Position numbers and translations under genes: made by a program. A DNA stretch of 23,867 nucleotides from JAFARZ01 sp036490795. GTDB taxonomy: Bacteria; Actinomycetota; Actinomycetes; Streptosporangiales; Streptosporangiaceae. Where the stretch lies: contig DASXDG010000364.1 of the NCBI GenBank assembly GCA_036490795.1, positions 1 through 23,867 on the forward strand, in the 5' to 3' direction. The stretch's first letter is position 1, and every line of letters starts with the position of its first letter. Below are positions 1 to 9,100 of the stretch, in pieces. The notes beneath the pieces are model-generated. The model was not told the DNA's origin, made no database searches, and worked only from the letters and a program-made list of their open reading frames with translations.

Positions 1-936
1 CGCCCGGCCCGGCGGCCGAGACCGGGTTCGCCCCGGGCTGTCGGCCACGCCAAAGAGCGGAACGACCGCAGGCTCGGCTACGTGCTGGTGACCCCGGCGA
101 TCGTGCTGCTTCTGGCCGTCACCGGATACCCGCTCGTCTACAACATCTGGAACTCGCTGCACAACGACAACCAGACCTTCGCGATCAATCCGCGTAACTT
201 CGTGGGGCTGCATAACTACGGCAAGGTGCTCAGCTCGTCGCTATGGCAGTCCGCGCTGGAGCGGACGCTCGTCTTCACCGCGGTGTCGATCGTGTTCGAC
301 GTCGTGATAGGGCTAGGCCTGGCGTTGATGATGCACCGCAAGTTCCGCGGCCGCGGTCTGGTGCGGGCCTCGGTGCTCATCCCGTGGGCGATGCCAACGG
401 TGGTGTCTGCGCTGCTGTGGAAGACGATGTTCGACCCGCGCAACGGCTTCGTCGACTACTTCCTCGCCACGTTCCATCCGGCCTGGGCAAACCTGGTCTG
501 GATCGGCCAGAGCGTGCCGCGCTCCTGGGTCGCGATCTTCGTCGCCGACTCGTGGAAGAACATTCCGTTCGTCGCGATCATCTTGCTGGCTGGCCTGCAG
601 GTCATCCCCAACGAGGTGTACGAGGCGGCCAAGATGGACGGCGCGACCTGGTGGCAGTCGTTCCGCCGGGTGACCCTGCCGATGCTCAAGCCAGCCCTGT
701 CGGTCGCGATTATCTTCCGTACCTTGCAGGCGCTGCTGGTCTTCGACGTGGTGTACATCATGACCGGCGGCGGCCCTGGCACCTCGACGGAGGTGCTGTC
801 CTACCTGAACTTCAGGGAGTTCATCATCAACACGGACTTCGGCATCGGCGGCGCCATGTCGATCATGCTGATCGTCCTGGCCCTGATCGTGTCCTTCATC
901 TACGTCCGTGCCTTCCGCCCGACGAGGGGAGCCTGA
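1..936 (+). CDS. Sugar ABC transporter permease, MalF type (5' end outside window)
   Basis: This is one of two membrane subunits of a carbohydrate ABC importer in the cytoplasmic membrane. The frame is open to the left edge and bases 1-81 hold no in-frame start before the GTG at 82, which already lies in the first membrane segment (basic stretch, then LVTPAIVLLLAVTGYPL). The true start is therefore upstream of the window. Several hydrophobic segments follow, and the cytoplasmic EAA loop that docks on the ATPase is clear at 622-693 (EAAKMDGATWWQSF, then LPMLKP). The MalG-type partner follows after one base. No ATPase or solute-binding protein gene is in view; the binding protein is likely just upstream, and many actinobacteria use a shared MsiK-type ATPase encoded elsewhere. 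The substrate (maltose, trehalose, cellobiose or other) cannot be read from the sequence. Confidence 0.93.
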   Translation, partial: RPARRPRPGSPRAVGHAKERNDRRLGYVLVTPAIVLLLAVTGYPLVYNIWNSLHNDNQTFAINPRNFVGLHNYGKVLSSSLWQSALERTLVFTAVSIVFDVVIGLGLALMMHRKFRGRGLVRASVLIPWAMPTVVSALLWKTMFDPRNGFVDYFLATFHPAWANLVWIGQSVPRSWVAIFVADSWKNIPFVAIILLAGLQVIPNEVYEAAKMDGATWWQSFRRVTLPMLKPALSVAIIFRTLQALLVFDVVYIMTGGGPGTSTEVLSYLNFREFIINTDFGIGGAMSIMLIVLALIVSFIYVRAFRPTRGA

Positions 937-937
937 G

Positions 938-1837
938 ATGGCTAGCGTCCCCCTGGTCAGCGCGCATCGTCGCCGGACCGCGCAGCCAAGCAAGTGGACT
1001 CCCGCCAAGATCTTCAGGGAGGCACTGTTCTACATCGCGGTCGTCATCGTGATCTTGGTCGCGCTGTTCCCGTTCTTCTGGATCCTGCGCACCTCGCTGC
1101 TGACCAACCAGCAGGTTGGCCAGGGCGTCGGCGGCGCGAACGGCATCTTCCCGTCGCATTTGTCGATTTCCGCCTGGAAAGATGTGTTCAGCAAGCAAGG
1201 GTTCCTCACGCCACTGCGCAATAGCTTCATCGTGGCACTGGCCTGCACGGCGGTAACCGTCGTCGTGGCGTCGATGGCGGGATACGCGCTGTCCAGGCTC
1301 AAGATCCGCGGTGTGGGCGCGATCTTGGGGTTCATCCTGCTAGCCGGGTTCTTCCCGGTGCTGGCGATCATCGGCCCGCTGTTCCTGGTCATGCGCCACC
1401 TGGGCGTCCTGGACAGCATCTATCCGCTGATCATCATCTACACCGTGTACACGCTGCCGATCTCCACCTGGCTGCTGAAGAGCTTCTTCGATCAGATCCC
1501 CACCGAACTCGAAGACGCCGCCCTCACCGACGGTGCCACCCGGCTGCAGACCCTGCGCCGGGTGATCATTCCGGTGGCGGTTCCTGGCGTGTTCACCGCG
1601 GCGATCCTGTCCTTCATCCTGGCCTGGAACGACTTCGCGTTCGCGGTGGCGTTCCTGCAGAGCCAGCCGAACTTCACCGCTCCGCTGGCGATCACCACGT
1701 TCGGTTTCAGCCAGTTCCAGACCTACTACAACCTGATCGACGCGGCCGTGGTGATCATCTCCATCCCGATCGCGCTACTCGTGCTGTTCGCCCAGCGCCG
1801 GATCGTGTCCGGCCTGACCGCCGGCTCGTTCCGCTAA
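938..1837 (+). CDS. Sugar ABC transporter permease, MalG type
   Basis: This is the second membrane subunit of the importer, 299 residues, normal for the family. I chose the ATG at 938 because GAGGGGA at 924-930 is a good ribosome-binding site 7 bases before it and the upstream gene stops at 936. A GTG at 908 in the same frame would add 10 residues but lies inside the upstream gene and has no such site. Membrane segments are visible from about residue 28 (FYIAVVIVILVALFPFFWIL) onward. The EAA-type loop reads ELEDAALTDGAT, about two thirds along, followed by IIPVAVPG. The 1-base gap to the upstream permease implies one operon with translational coupling. The operon appears to end here, since inverted repeats and 550 non-coding bases follow. 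Confidence 0.93.
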   Translation: MASVPLVSAHRRRTAQPSKWTPAKIFREALFYIAVVIVILVALFPFFWILRTSLLTNQQVGQGVGGANGIFPSHLSISAWKDVFSKQGFLTPLRNSFIVALACTAVTVVVASMAGYALSRLKIRGVGAILGFILLAGFFPVLAIIGPLFLVMRHLGVLDSIYPLIIIYTVYTLPISTWLLKSFFDQIPTELEDAALTDGATRLQTLRRVIIPVAVPGVFTAAILSFILAWNDFAFAVAFLQSQPNFTAPLAITTFGFSQFQTYYNLIDAAVVIISIPIALLVLFAQRRIVSGLTAGSFR

Positions 1838-1860
1838 CCACCCCCCGGGTGACCAGACAC

Positions 1861-1882
1861 GACCTAGGGGCTGGCCTAGGTC
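1861..1882 (+). terminator. Inverted repeat after malG, possible terminator
   Basis: GACCTAGG (1861-1868) and CCTAGGTC (1875-1882) form a perfect 8-bp stem with a 6-base loop, 23 bases after the malG stop. No T-run follows, as is common for actinobacterial hairpin terminators. Its last bases overlap the next hairpin (1879-1929), so the two stems compete. It could instead be an operator. Confidence 0.4.
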
Positions 1883-1929
1883 AATTGCGCGATTGACTTC
1901 GCTAGAGCGTGTCGATTGCGCAATTGACC
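1879..1929 (+). repeat. Long hairpin with near-palindromic 18-bp arms (terminator, operator pair or RNA element)
   Basis: The two 18-base arms are GTCAATTGCGCGATTGAC (1880-1897) and GTCGATTGCGCAATTGAC (1911-1928). Each differs from a perfect palindrome by one base pair, and each is also the inverse of the other at 16 of 18 positions. In a + strand RNA both mismatches become G-U pairs, so the 18-bp stem is unbroken; bases 1879 and 1929 extend it by one. The 13-base loop holds CGCTagAGCG. As DNA it looks like two dimer-binding sites 31 bp apart centre to centre, about three helical turns. Confidence 0.6.
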
Positions 1930-2051
1930 AGGTCAAGGATCGTGGCCCGTGGGAACAACGTGACGTGTGCTGCCAACGTGATCCGTGTGGAATTGCTCCG
2001 GCAGTGAATCGCGCTGTAACGGTTCGCGGGCGCGGAGCGATGTGTAAGTAG

Positions 2052-2091
2052 AGCGGCTGACGCGGGTACCCCCGAGCCCACGTCAGCCGCT
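2052..2091 (+). terminator. Strong stem-loop, terminator-like, no gene just upstream
   Basis: AGCGGCTGACG (2052-2062) and CGTCAGCCGCT (2081-2091) form a perfect 11-bp stem around an 18-base loop that can pair further inside (GGGTACCC). The sequence TAACTTA follows. It lies 215 bases after malG and 296 bases before the protease, so it either ends an unannotated short transcript or sits in the protease leader. Confidence 0.5.
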
Positions 2092-2217
2092 TAACTTATG
2101 CAGCGAGAGCGTGCCGGTGGTAACGACCGCGTCCGCGCCATCATTGCGTTCCTGGGCAAGAACCACTGCCCGTTATGATGGAAATTGTCTTATTTGGCGT
2201 AGCAGGGCGCCGACATG

Positions 2218-2247
2218 CGGCGATGCTTGTCTCGGCGATGCTTGCCT
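2218..2247 (+). repeat. Tandem repeat, 2 x 15 bp
   Basis: CGGCGATGCTTGTCT (2218-2232) is followed directly by CGGCGATGCTTGCCT (2233-2247), with one difference. It lies 140 bases upstream of the first protease gene and is not coding. Confidence 0.7.
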
Positions 2248-2296
2248 CAACGGCAACATTGGCTAACTCCCCCATCGCTTTGTGAGTATTTATCGA

Positions 2297-2363
2297 GTTG
2301 TGACGAGTTTGTACACTCTTGGTTCTGTCTGATGCTGTTACCGTGGCGCGCTGTCTGTACATT
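2297..2363 (+). promoter_or_regulatory. Upstream control block of the first protease gene, shared with the second
   Basis: GTTGTGAC (2297-2304) and TGTCTGATGCTGTTACCG (from 2326) recur upstream of the second protease gene at nearly the same spacing (36 versus 35 bases between the GTTGTGAC and TGCTGTTAC starts). A possible -10 hexamer, TACATT, is at 2358-2363, which would give a leader of about 18 bases. The ribosome-binding site GGTGAGG (2376-2382) precedes the ATG by 5 bases. Conservation between the paralogues is visible; the exact role of each part is inference. Confidence 0.5.
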
Positions 2364-2387
2364 GCCTGATGAATCGGTGAGGCACGC

Positions 2388-5300
2388 ATGCGAATGCGCG
2401 GAAAGCACAAAGCGTTCAGAGTCCGAAGCAGGACGACTGTCATCGCGGTAGGTGCCGCGTCAGCCCTCGTGGCTGGCGGTGCGGTCGCTCTCACGGCCGG
2501 ATCGGCCGGGGCGACACCGCTCAGTCTGATGGGCCCGATGACCTCGGCGTTGGCCACTCAGCTGTCACAGAACGTCAACCAGCATGTCATCGTGATCATG
2601 AAGGACCAGCTGCCGCAGGCTTCCGGCGGAAGCCAGGCGGAATCCGCGCGCGCGGACGCGATCTCCTCCGCCCAGCAGCCGCTGATGAGCGAACTCACCC
2701 AGGTGCACGCCACCAACATCAAGCACTACACCCTGGTCGACTCGTTCGCTGCCACCGTCTCGGCCGGCGAAGAGCAACGGCTCGAGGGCAACTCCCTGGT
2801 GTCCGAGGTCATCCCCGACGCCACCATCTACTACGGCAACGGCAACGGCAGCGCGCCCGCGGCCAAGCCGGCCAAGTCGACCAAGGCGAGCACGTCGGGC
2901 ACCCAAGACGTCTCCGCGACTGCGGTGAAGAGCGCGACGCCGAGCCTGCCGCTGCACAACATCCCGGGCGCGTGCAGCAGCAAGCCGCAGCTGGCCCCCG
3001 AGGGCCTTTCCCTCACCAGCACCGACTCGGACACCCCTGGCCAGCCGACCGCTCGCTCGCTCGGCATCACCGGGGCCGGGGTCAAGGTTGCCTGGATCGC
3101 GGACGGACTCGACCCGAGCAACGTCAACTTCCTCCGCGCGAACGGCCAGTCGGTCTTCAGCGACTACCAGGACTTCAGTGGCAACGGCAAGGGCGCCCCG
3201 ACCGGCGGTGACGAGGCATTCCTCGACGCGAACCAGATCGCCGGGCAGGGTATCCACGTCTACAGCGTGAACGGCTTCTCCGCCCAGTCCTACTCGACGC
3301 CGTGCAACATCCGGATCGAGGGCGTCGCGCCCGGCGCCAGCCTGGTCGGCCTCGACGTGTTCGCCGAGGACTCGGCCGACGCGCTCGACACCACCGAGTC
3401 GAACTTCTTGCAGGCGATCAACTACGCGGTCGAGACCGACCACGTCAACGTGATCAACGAGTCGTTCGGCTCGAACGACTTCCCCGACGTCACCGCGCTC
3501 GACGCCACCAAGCAGTTCGACGACGCCGCGGTCGCGGCGGGCGTCACCGTCGTGGTGTCCACCGGCGACGCCGGCCCGTTCGACACGATCGGCTCCCCGG
3601 CCACCGACTCCAACATGATCGCGGTCGGCGCCTCGACCCAGTTCCAGACCTACGCCCAGACCAACTACGCCATGGCGCGGAACTTCGCCACCGGCTGGCT
3701 GAGCGACAACATCAGCTCGCTCAGCTCGGGCGGGACAAGCGAGACCGGCGGCACCGTTGACCTGGTCGCGCCCGGCGACATCAGCTTCGCCTCCTGCGAT
3801 GCCAACCCTGACTTCTCCGAGTGCACGAACTTCGTGGGCCAGTCCTCCGATATAGAGGAGAGTGGCGGGACCAGCGAGTCCGCGCCGTTCGTCTCGGGTG
3901 CGGCGGCGCTGGTCATCCAGGCGTACGCGAAGACCCACGGCGGCGCCGACCCGTCGCCCGCGCTGATCAAGCAGATCCTGACCAGCAGCGCCACCGACCT
4001 CGGCGCGCCGGCTGACGAGCAGGGCGCTGGCCTGCTGAACAGCTACAAGGCCGTCGAGCTTGCCGAGTCCATCAAGACGTCCACCCCGGTCGGCAACAAC
4101 CTGCTGCTGTCCACCAGCCAGCTGAGCGGGTCCGGCACCGGGGGCAGCTCGCAGAGCTGGCCGGTGACGATCACCAACGATGGTTCGTCGACGCAGTCCG
4201 TCCACCTCACCGGCCGCGGTTTCGGTCCGGACCAGCACGCGCAGACCGGAAGCGTCACGCTGAGTGACACCAGCAGCCCGCAGCAGCTCGGTTTCGACAA
4301 CGCGCCCTTCAACTACGGTGTCTTCCACTTCACCGTGGCACCGGGGCAGGACCAGCTCACCGGCTCGCTCGCCTGGCCGGGCAACCCGAACTACTGCCTC
4401 CAGACGTTCTGCAACACGGGCAACAACTCGCGGGTGCGGATGATCCTGGTCGATCCGAGCGGTAACCTGGCCGCGCACTCGCTGCCGCAGGGCCCTGGCA
4501 ACTACGGGAACCTGGAGGTGCGGTACCCGAAGGCCGGCACCTGGACCGGTGTGATCTTCGGCCTGACCGCGGCCGACGGCGGCACCAACGGCGCCGTGCC
4601 GTGGCGGATCGCCACCGAGCAGTTCTCCTCGTTCGGCTCGGTGTCCCCGTCCTCGGTTAACCTGCGGCCGGGCCAGAGCCAGACGGTCACGGTTCATGCC
4701 ACGATGCCGAACACTGCGGGCGACTCGTCCGGGTCCATCGTCGTCTCGTCCGGGAACGGCAACGGCGGCGGCTACGCCGGCGGCCTGGCCGGCGTCATTG
4801 GCGGCGCCCTGGGCGGCGGCCAAGGCGGTGCCAACAGCAACAGCGGCACCAGCACCTCGATCGCGGTATCGCTGCGCAGCCTGGTCGGCATGTCGAGCGG
4901 CACCGGCACCTTCAGCGGCACGATGACCGGCGGCAACGGCCGGCCAAACGGTGAAGGCCAGCAGGAGTACTACCAGTTCACCGTGCCGTCGGGCACCACG
5001 AACATCACCGCCAACGCCAGCTTGACCAACGATGCCAGCGACCCGCTCGGGCTGTACCTGATCAGTCCGGACGGCGACGCGCTCGGCTTCGGGCAGAACT
5101 CGCTGAACGGGACCTACGGCCTGTCCGCGACGGCGTACACGCTGAATCCCGCGGCCGGCACCTGGACGCTGATCGTCGACTTCGCCGAACCTGCCGTGGG
5201 CAACGAACTGTCCCAGCCGTACTCAGGGACAATCCAGTTCAATGGCGTGCACGTCTCGGCGGCGGGCTTGCCGGACAGCGCGTCGACCACGCTGGCCTCC

Positions 5301-5999
5301 GGTACGCCGGTCACCGTGCCGGTGAGCGTCACCAACAACGGTGCCGCTCCTGAATTCGTCTTCATCGACCCGAGACTGACCACATCGAAGGCGTACACAC
5401 TGACACCGGTGGCGCCGAGTCTGCTTACCGTCCCGCTGCCTAACAACGGCATCACTCCGACGTTCATCGTGCCCACCCAGACGTCGAGCGTCTCGGTCTC
5501 GCAGACCTCCAGTCCGCAGGCGATGTTCGACTTCAGCCCGTTCCCTGGTGATCCGGACATTGCCAGCAACGGTCCCGGCGCCAGTCAGCTGTGCGCCACC
5601 TCGGAGTCGGCCACCTACGCGCCGTCCGGCGGCCAGGTGGAGCCGGGCGAGTGGGCTTCCGACCCCAGCGAGTGCGGTCCTTACCCGGCCCAGGCGCCGG
5701 CTGGAACCGCCACCGACGCCATCACCATCCAGGCGAAGGCGTTCGACACCGCGGTCACGTCTCCCACCGGCGACATCTGGCTGCAGGCCACTACGCCGAC
5801 GTCGTCCGCCGCACCGGTAGAGATTCAGCCGGGGCAGACCACGACGATCAACGTGACGATCACGCCGAACGCGTCGGCCAGCACGGTGGTCAGCGGCAAC
5901 CTGTACGTGGACACCTTCCTGGGTGGTATCCCGCCGTACGATGCCGAGTCCGGTGACCAGATGGCCGCCATTCCGTACGAGTACACGGTCGGCAGCTAG
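2388..5999 (+). CDS. Secreted S8/S53-like serine protease, copy 1, with non-canonical active site
   Basis: This 1203-residue protein is exported. It has a signal peptide at about 1-42 (basic start, hydrophobic core, SAGA cleavage area), then an I9-like propeptide (about 55-150, VIVIMKDQ to VIPDATI), a subtilase-fold catalytic region (about 225-560), and several beta-rich domains, including two that resemble PPC/P domains. The Ser motif GGTSESAP has S496. The usual S8 motifs are changed: IADGLD (A238 where Asp is expected), GQGIH (Q287 where His is expected) and TGDAG (D394 where the oxyanion Asn is expected). E276 and D280 (EAFLD), D394 and S496 match the Glu-Asp-Ser plus Asp set of sedolisins. 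A Gly-rich linker at about 789-822 is absent from copy 2. There is no LPXTG or C-terminal anchor, so it is probably released. Start: ATG at 2388 with GGTGAGG 5 bases upstream. Confidence 0.88.
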   Translation: MRMRGKHKAFRVRSRTTVIAVGAASALVAGGAVALTAGSAGATPLSLMGPMTSALATQLSQNVNQHVIVIMKDQLPQASGGSQAESARADAISSAQQPLMSELTQVHATNIKHYTLVDSFAATVSAGEEQRLEGNSLVSEVIPDATIYYGNGNGSAPAAKPAKSTKASTSGTQDVSATAVKSATPSLPLHNIPGACSSKPQLAPEGLSLTSTDSDTPGQPTARSLGITGAGVKVAWIADGLDPSNVNFLRANGQSVFSDYQDFSGNGKGAPTGGDEAFLDANQIAGQGIHVYSVNGFSAQSYSTPCNIRIEGVAPGASLVGLDVFAEDSADALDTTESNFLQAINYAVETDHVNVINESFGSNDFPDVTALDATKQFDDAAVAAGVTVVVSTGDAGPFDTIGSPATDSNMIAVGASTQFQTYAQTNYAMARNFATGWLSDNISSLSSGGTSETGGTVDLVAPGDISFASCDANPDFSECTNFVGQSSDIEESGGTSESAPFVSGAAALVIQAYAKTHGGADPSPALIKQILTSSATDLGAPADEQGAGLLNSYKAVELAESIKTSTPVGNNLLLSTSQLSGSGTGGSSQSWPVTITNDGSSTQSVHLTGRGFGPDQHAQTGSVTLSDTSSPQQLGFDNAPFNYGVFHFTVAPGQDQLTGSLAWPGNPNYCLQTFCNTGNNSRVRMILVDPSGNLAAHSLPQGPGNYGNLEVRYPKAGTWTGVIFGLTAADGGTNGAVPWRIATEQFSSFGSVSPSSVNLRPGQSQTVTVHATMPNTAGDSSGSIVVSSGNGNGGGYAGGLAGVIGGALGGGQGGANSNSGTSTSIAVSLRSLVGMSSGTGTFSGTMTGGNGRPNGEGQQEYYQFTVPSGTTNITANASLTNDASDPLGLYLISPDGDALGFGQNSLNGTYGLSATAYTLNPAAGTWTLIVDFAEPAVGNELSQPYSGTIQFNGVHVSAAGLPDSASTTLASGTPVTVPVSVTNNGAAPEFVFIDPRLTTSKAYTLTPVAPSLLTVPLPNNGITPTFIVPTQTSSVSVSQTSSPQAMFDFSPFPGDPDIASNGPGASQLCATSESATYAPSGGQVEPGEWASDPSECGPYPAQAPAGTATDAITIQAKAFDTAVTSPTGDIWLQATTPTSSAAPVEIQPGQTTTINVTITPNASASTVVSGNLYVDTFLGGIPPYDAESGDQMAAIPYEYTVGS

Positions 6000-6008
6000 T
6001 CATCTATC

Positions 6009-6050
6009 GAAGAAACGGCTGGCAGGCGAGCGCCTGCCAGCCGTTTCTTC
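6009..6050 (+). terminator. Rho-independent terminator after protease copy 1
   Basis: A perfect 20-bp inverted repeat (arms 6009-6028 and 6031-6050) starts 9 bases after the stop codon. The left arm starts GAAGAAAC and the right arm ends GTTTCTTC, so the hairpin is flanked by an A-rich and a T-rich tract and could act in both directions. This makes the two protease genes separate transcription units. Confidence 0.9.
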
Positions 6051-6055
6051 ATCAA

Positions 6056-6121
6056 GTTGTGACTGGTAGCGCACGCGCTTGTCTGTTTGGTGCTGTTACG
6101 GTGCTGATTTGTCATTTGACC
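6056..6121 (+). promoter_or_regulatory. Upstream control block of the second protease gene
   Basis: GTTGTGAC (6056-6063), TGTCTG (6080-6085) and TGCTGTTACGGTG (6091-6103) match the block before copy 1. The block begins 5 bases after the terminator, so it marks the promoter region of copy 2. TTGACC at 6116-6121 could be a -35 element, but I found no well-spaced -10 for it. Confidence 0.5.
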
Positions 6122-6159
6122 TCCGGTGGGGATGTTTAGTACCAGTGAGCGAGGCGAGC

Positions 6160-9100
6160 ATGCAGAGGCGCACAACCAGTGGCGCACATAGATTCCGGCC
6201 GAACCGGGCCGTTCTTGCGATAACCGCGGCATCAGCTTTGCTAGCGGCGGGGGTCACCGTCGCGGTTGAGGCTCAGTCATCGCAGGCCGGTTCGTCGACG
6301 CTGACCGCGGCGCTCGCCGCACAGCTGTCGCGGAACGTGAACCAGCCGGTCATCGTGATCATGAGGAGCCAGCCCGCTCAGGCGCCGGCCGGCAGCGACG
6401 CCGCCTCGGTGCGCGCGGACGCGATCAGCTCCGCCCAGCAGCCGCTGATGAGCGAGCTCGCACAGGTGCACGCCACCCACATGAAGCGCTTCACGCTGGT
6501 GAACGCCGTCGCCGCCACGGTCTCGACCGGTGCGGAATCCCGGCTGCGGGCCAACCCGGACGTCGCGGAGGTCGTCCCCGACTCGACCCTGAACAACCGC
6601 GGGGCCGAGCCGCAGGTCGTGAAAGCCAAGAAGGGCAGCAAGTCCGCCGCTGGCTCCTCGCCTAGCCTGAACAACATCCCCGGCGCGTGCAGCGCCAAGC
6701 CTCAGGTCGTGCCGGAAGGGCTGTCCCTTACCAACACCGCCTCCAACGACCCGAGTCAGAAGACCGCGCGCTCGCTGGGCATCACCGGCGCGGGCGTGAA
6801 GGTCGCCTACATCGCGGACGGCATCGACCCGGACAACGTCAACTTCATCCGGGCGAACGGCAAGAGCGCGTTCGCCGACTACCAGGACTTCAGCGGTGAC
6901 GGGAACGGTGCGCCGACCGATGGCGGCGAGGCGTTCCTCGACGCGAATACGATCGCCGGCCAGGGTCTGCACACCTACAACGTGAATTACTACGCGGCGG
7001 AACCCTACTCGACCCCGTGCAACATCAAGATCGAGGGCGTGGCGCCCGGCGCCAGCCTGGTCGGCCTTGACGTGTTCTCAAACGAGGCGGTGTCTACCCT
7101 CTCCGGCTTCCTCCAGTCGATCAACTACGCGGTGGAAGAGCAGCACGTCAACGTCATCAACGAGTCGTTCGGCGACAACGAGTTCCCCGACATCACCGCG
7201 GAAGACACGATGTCGCAGTTCGACAACGCGGCGGTCGCGGCCGGCGTCGTGGTGGTCGCCTCCTCCGGCGACTCGGGACCTTTCAGCACGATCGGCTCCC
7301 CGGCCACCGACCCGAACGTGATCGGTGTGGGGGCCTCGACCCAGTTCCAGGCATACGCGCAGGCTAACCTCAACGGCGCCCGCTACTTCGCGACCGGCTG
7401 GCTGAACAACAACCTCAGCGCGCTGAGCTCGGGCGGCTTCCAGGAGAACGGCGGTACGGTCTCCCTGATCGCCCCCGGCGACTCCAGCTGGGCCTCCTGC
7501 GACGCGAGCGTGAACTTCGCGGACTGCGTCAACGACAACGGCAACCCGAGCGGCCTGGAGTCCGCAGGCGGCACTAGCGAGTCGTCGCCGTTCGTCTCCG
7601 GCGCGGCCGCGCTGGTCATCCAGGCGTACGCGAAGACCCACGGCGGCGCCCACCCGTCGCCCGCGCTGGTCAAGCAGATCCTGGTCAGCAGCGCCACCGA
7701 CGTGAAGCTGCCGGCCAGCGAGCAGGGCGCCGGCCTGCTGAACAGCTACAAGGCCGTCGAACTGGCCGAGTCGGTCCACACCAGCAACCCGGTCGGCAGC
7801 ACGCTGCTGCTGTCCAAGAGCCAGCTGACCGCGAGCGGCGCACCCGGCAGTTCGCACAGCTGGCCGGTGACGGTCACCAATACCGGTGCGAGCAGCCAGA
7901 CCGTCAACCTCAGCACCCGCACTCTCGGTTCTGACCAGAACGCGCAGTCCGGCAGCGTCACGCTCAACGACAAGACCAGCCCGCAGTTCACCGACGAGTA
8001 CGACATCCCGGAGAACTACGCGGTCGTCCACTTCAACGTGGCGCCTGGCCAGTCGCACCTGACAGGTCAGATCGCCTACCCGGGTAATCCGGTGTTCTGC
8101 CTGGAAGAGCTGTGCGGCGGCGCGGGCTCGTTCACTCCGATGGTCTTCATGACGCTGATCAGCCCGAGCGGCAAGCTGGCCGGTGAGTCCCTCGGCCAGG
8201 GCGTCGGTAACTACGGCCAGGCCGAGGTCAGCGATCCGCAGGCAGGCACCTGGACCGCCGTGATCCAGGGCTTCACCACCGACGAAGGCGGCACGAACGG
8301 CACGGTCAAGTGGCGGGTCGCCACCCAGCAGTACCACTCGTACGGCTCGGTGTCACCGTCCTCGGTCACGCTGGCGCCCGGCCAGAGCCAGTCCGTCACG
8401 GTCAGCGCCAGCACGCCGAGCACGCCCGGCAACGACTCCGGGTCGGTCGTGGTCACCCCGAGCAGCGGCGGCGCCACGTCCATCGCCGTGGTCACCCGCA
8501 GCCTGCTGGAGCCCGCGTCCGGCGGCTCGTTCAGCGGCACACTCACCGGCGGCAACGGCCGTGAGGGCGCCGCGGGCCAGCAGCAGTACTACAACTTCAG
8601 CGTGCCGTCCGGTGTCAAGAACATCACCGCCAACGTCAAGCTGACCAACGACGCCGCCGACCCGGTCGGCGTGTTCCTGGTCAACCCCGACGGTGACGTT
8701 CTCGGCTACGGGCAGAACACGTTCAACGGCAGCGACACGCTCGGTGCGACCGCCTACGCGTCCGATCCGGTAGCCGGCAAGTGGACGCTCATCATCGACT
8801 TCGCCGAGCCGGTGAAGGGGGATGAGATCTCCCAGCGGTACTCGGGGAACGTCGCGTTCAACGCGGTCAGCATCACCGCTCACGGCTTGCCTGACAGCAA
8901 GTCCACGGTGCTGACCCCGGGCAAGAAGGTGACCGTTCCGGTGACGATCACCAACACGGGCGCGGCACCCGAGGACTTCTTCGTCGACGCCCGTACCAGC
9001 ACCTACCAGTCGATGACGCTGGTCCCGCTGACGTCCGCGGAGAACTACGTGCCGCTGTTCGCGGGGGAACCGGAGTGGATGGTCCCGACCGAGACGCGTA

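Larger units (their letters stand above)
1838..2387. other. 550-base non-coding region with many inverted repeats
   Basis: I see no credible gene between malG and the first protease. The stretch holds the inverted repeats listed separately, plus TTGACCaGGTCAA (1924-1936), a direct repeat CAACGTGA at 1956-1963 and 1974-1981 (18-base period), a small hairpin GGGCA/TGCCC (2154-2171) and a TATGAT hexamer at 2174-2179 that resembles a -10 element but has no convincing -35. The part from about 1880 to 1930 and from 2260 to 2370 is richer in A+T than the genes around it. It probably carries the end of the sugar operon and the control region of the protease. Confidence 0.6.

Noticed and set aside
2052..2091. 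Match to the actinobacterial 6C small RNA
   Set aside because: That motif has two hairpins, each with at least six C in the loop; here one hairpin has a run of five C.
2174..2179. TATGAT as the main promoter of protease copy 1
   Set aside because: No -35 lies at a usual distance and the leader would be about 200 bases; the block shared with copy 2, nearer the gene, is the better candidate.
2565..4823. A 752-codon open frame on the minus strand opposite protease copy 1
   Set aside because: It is rich in Arg, Gly and Val with no recognisable domain, and lies opposite a clear gene; such shadows are expected at this G+C. The same holds for the long minus-strand frames at 7078-8337, 11029-12288, 18120-19373 and 20595-21998.
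5900..5999. Cell-wall anchor at the C-terminus of the proteases
   Set aside because: Neither copy has an LPXTG-like motif or a final hydrophobic segment with basic tail; both end in a beta-strand-like PYEYTV.
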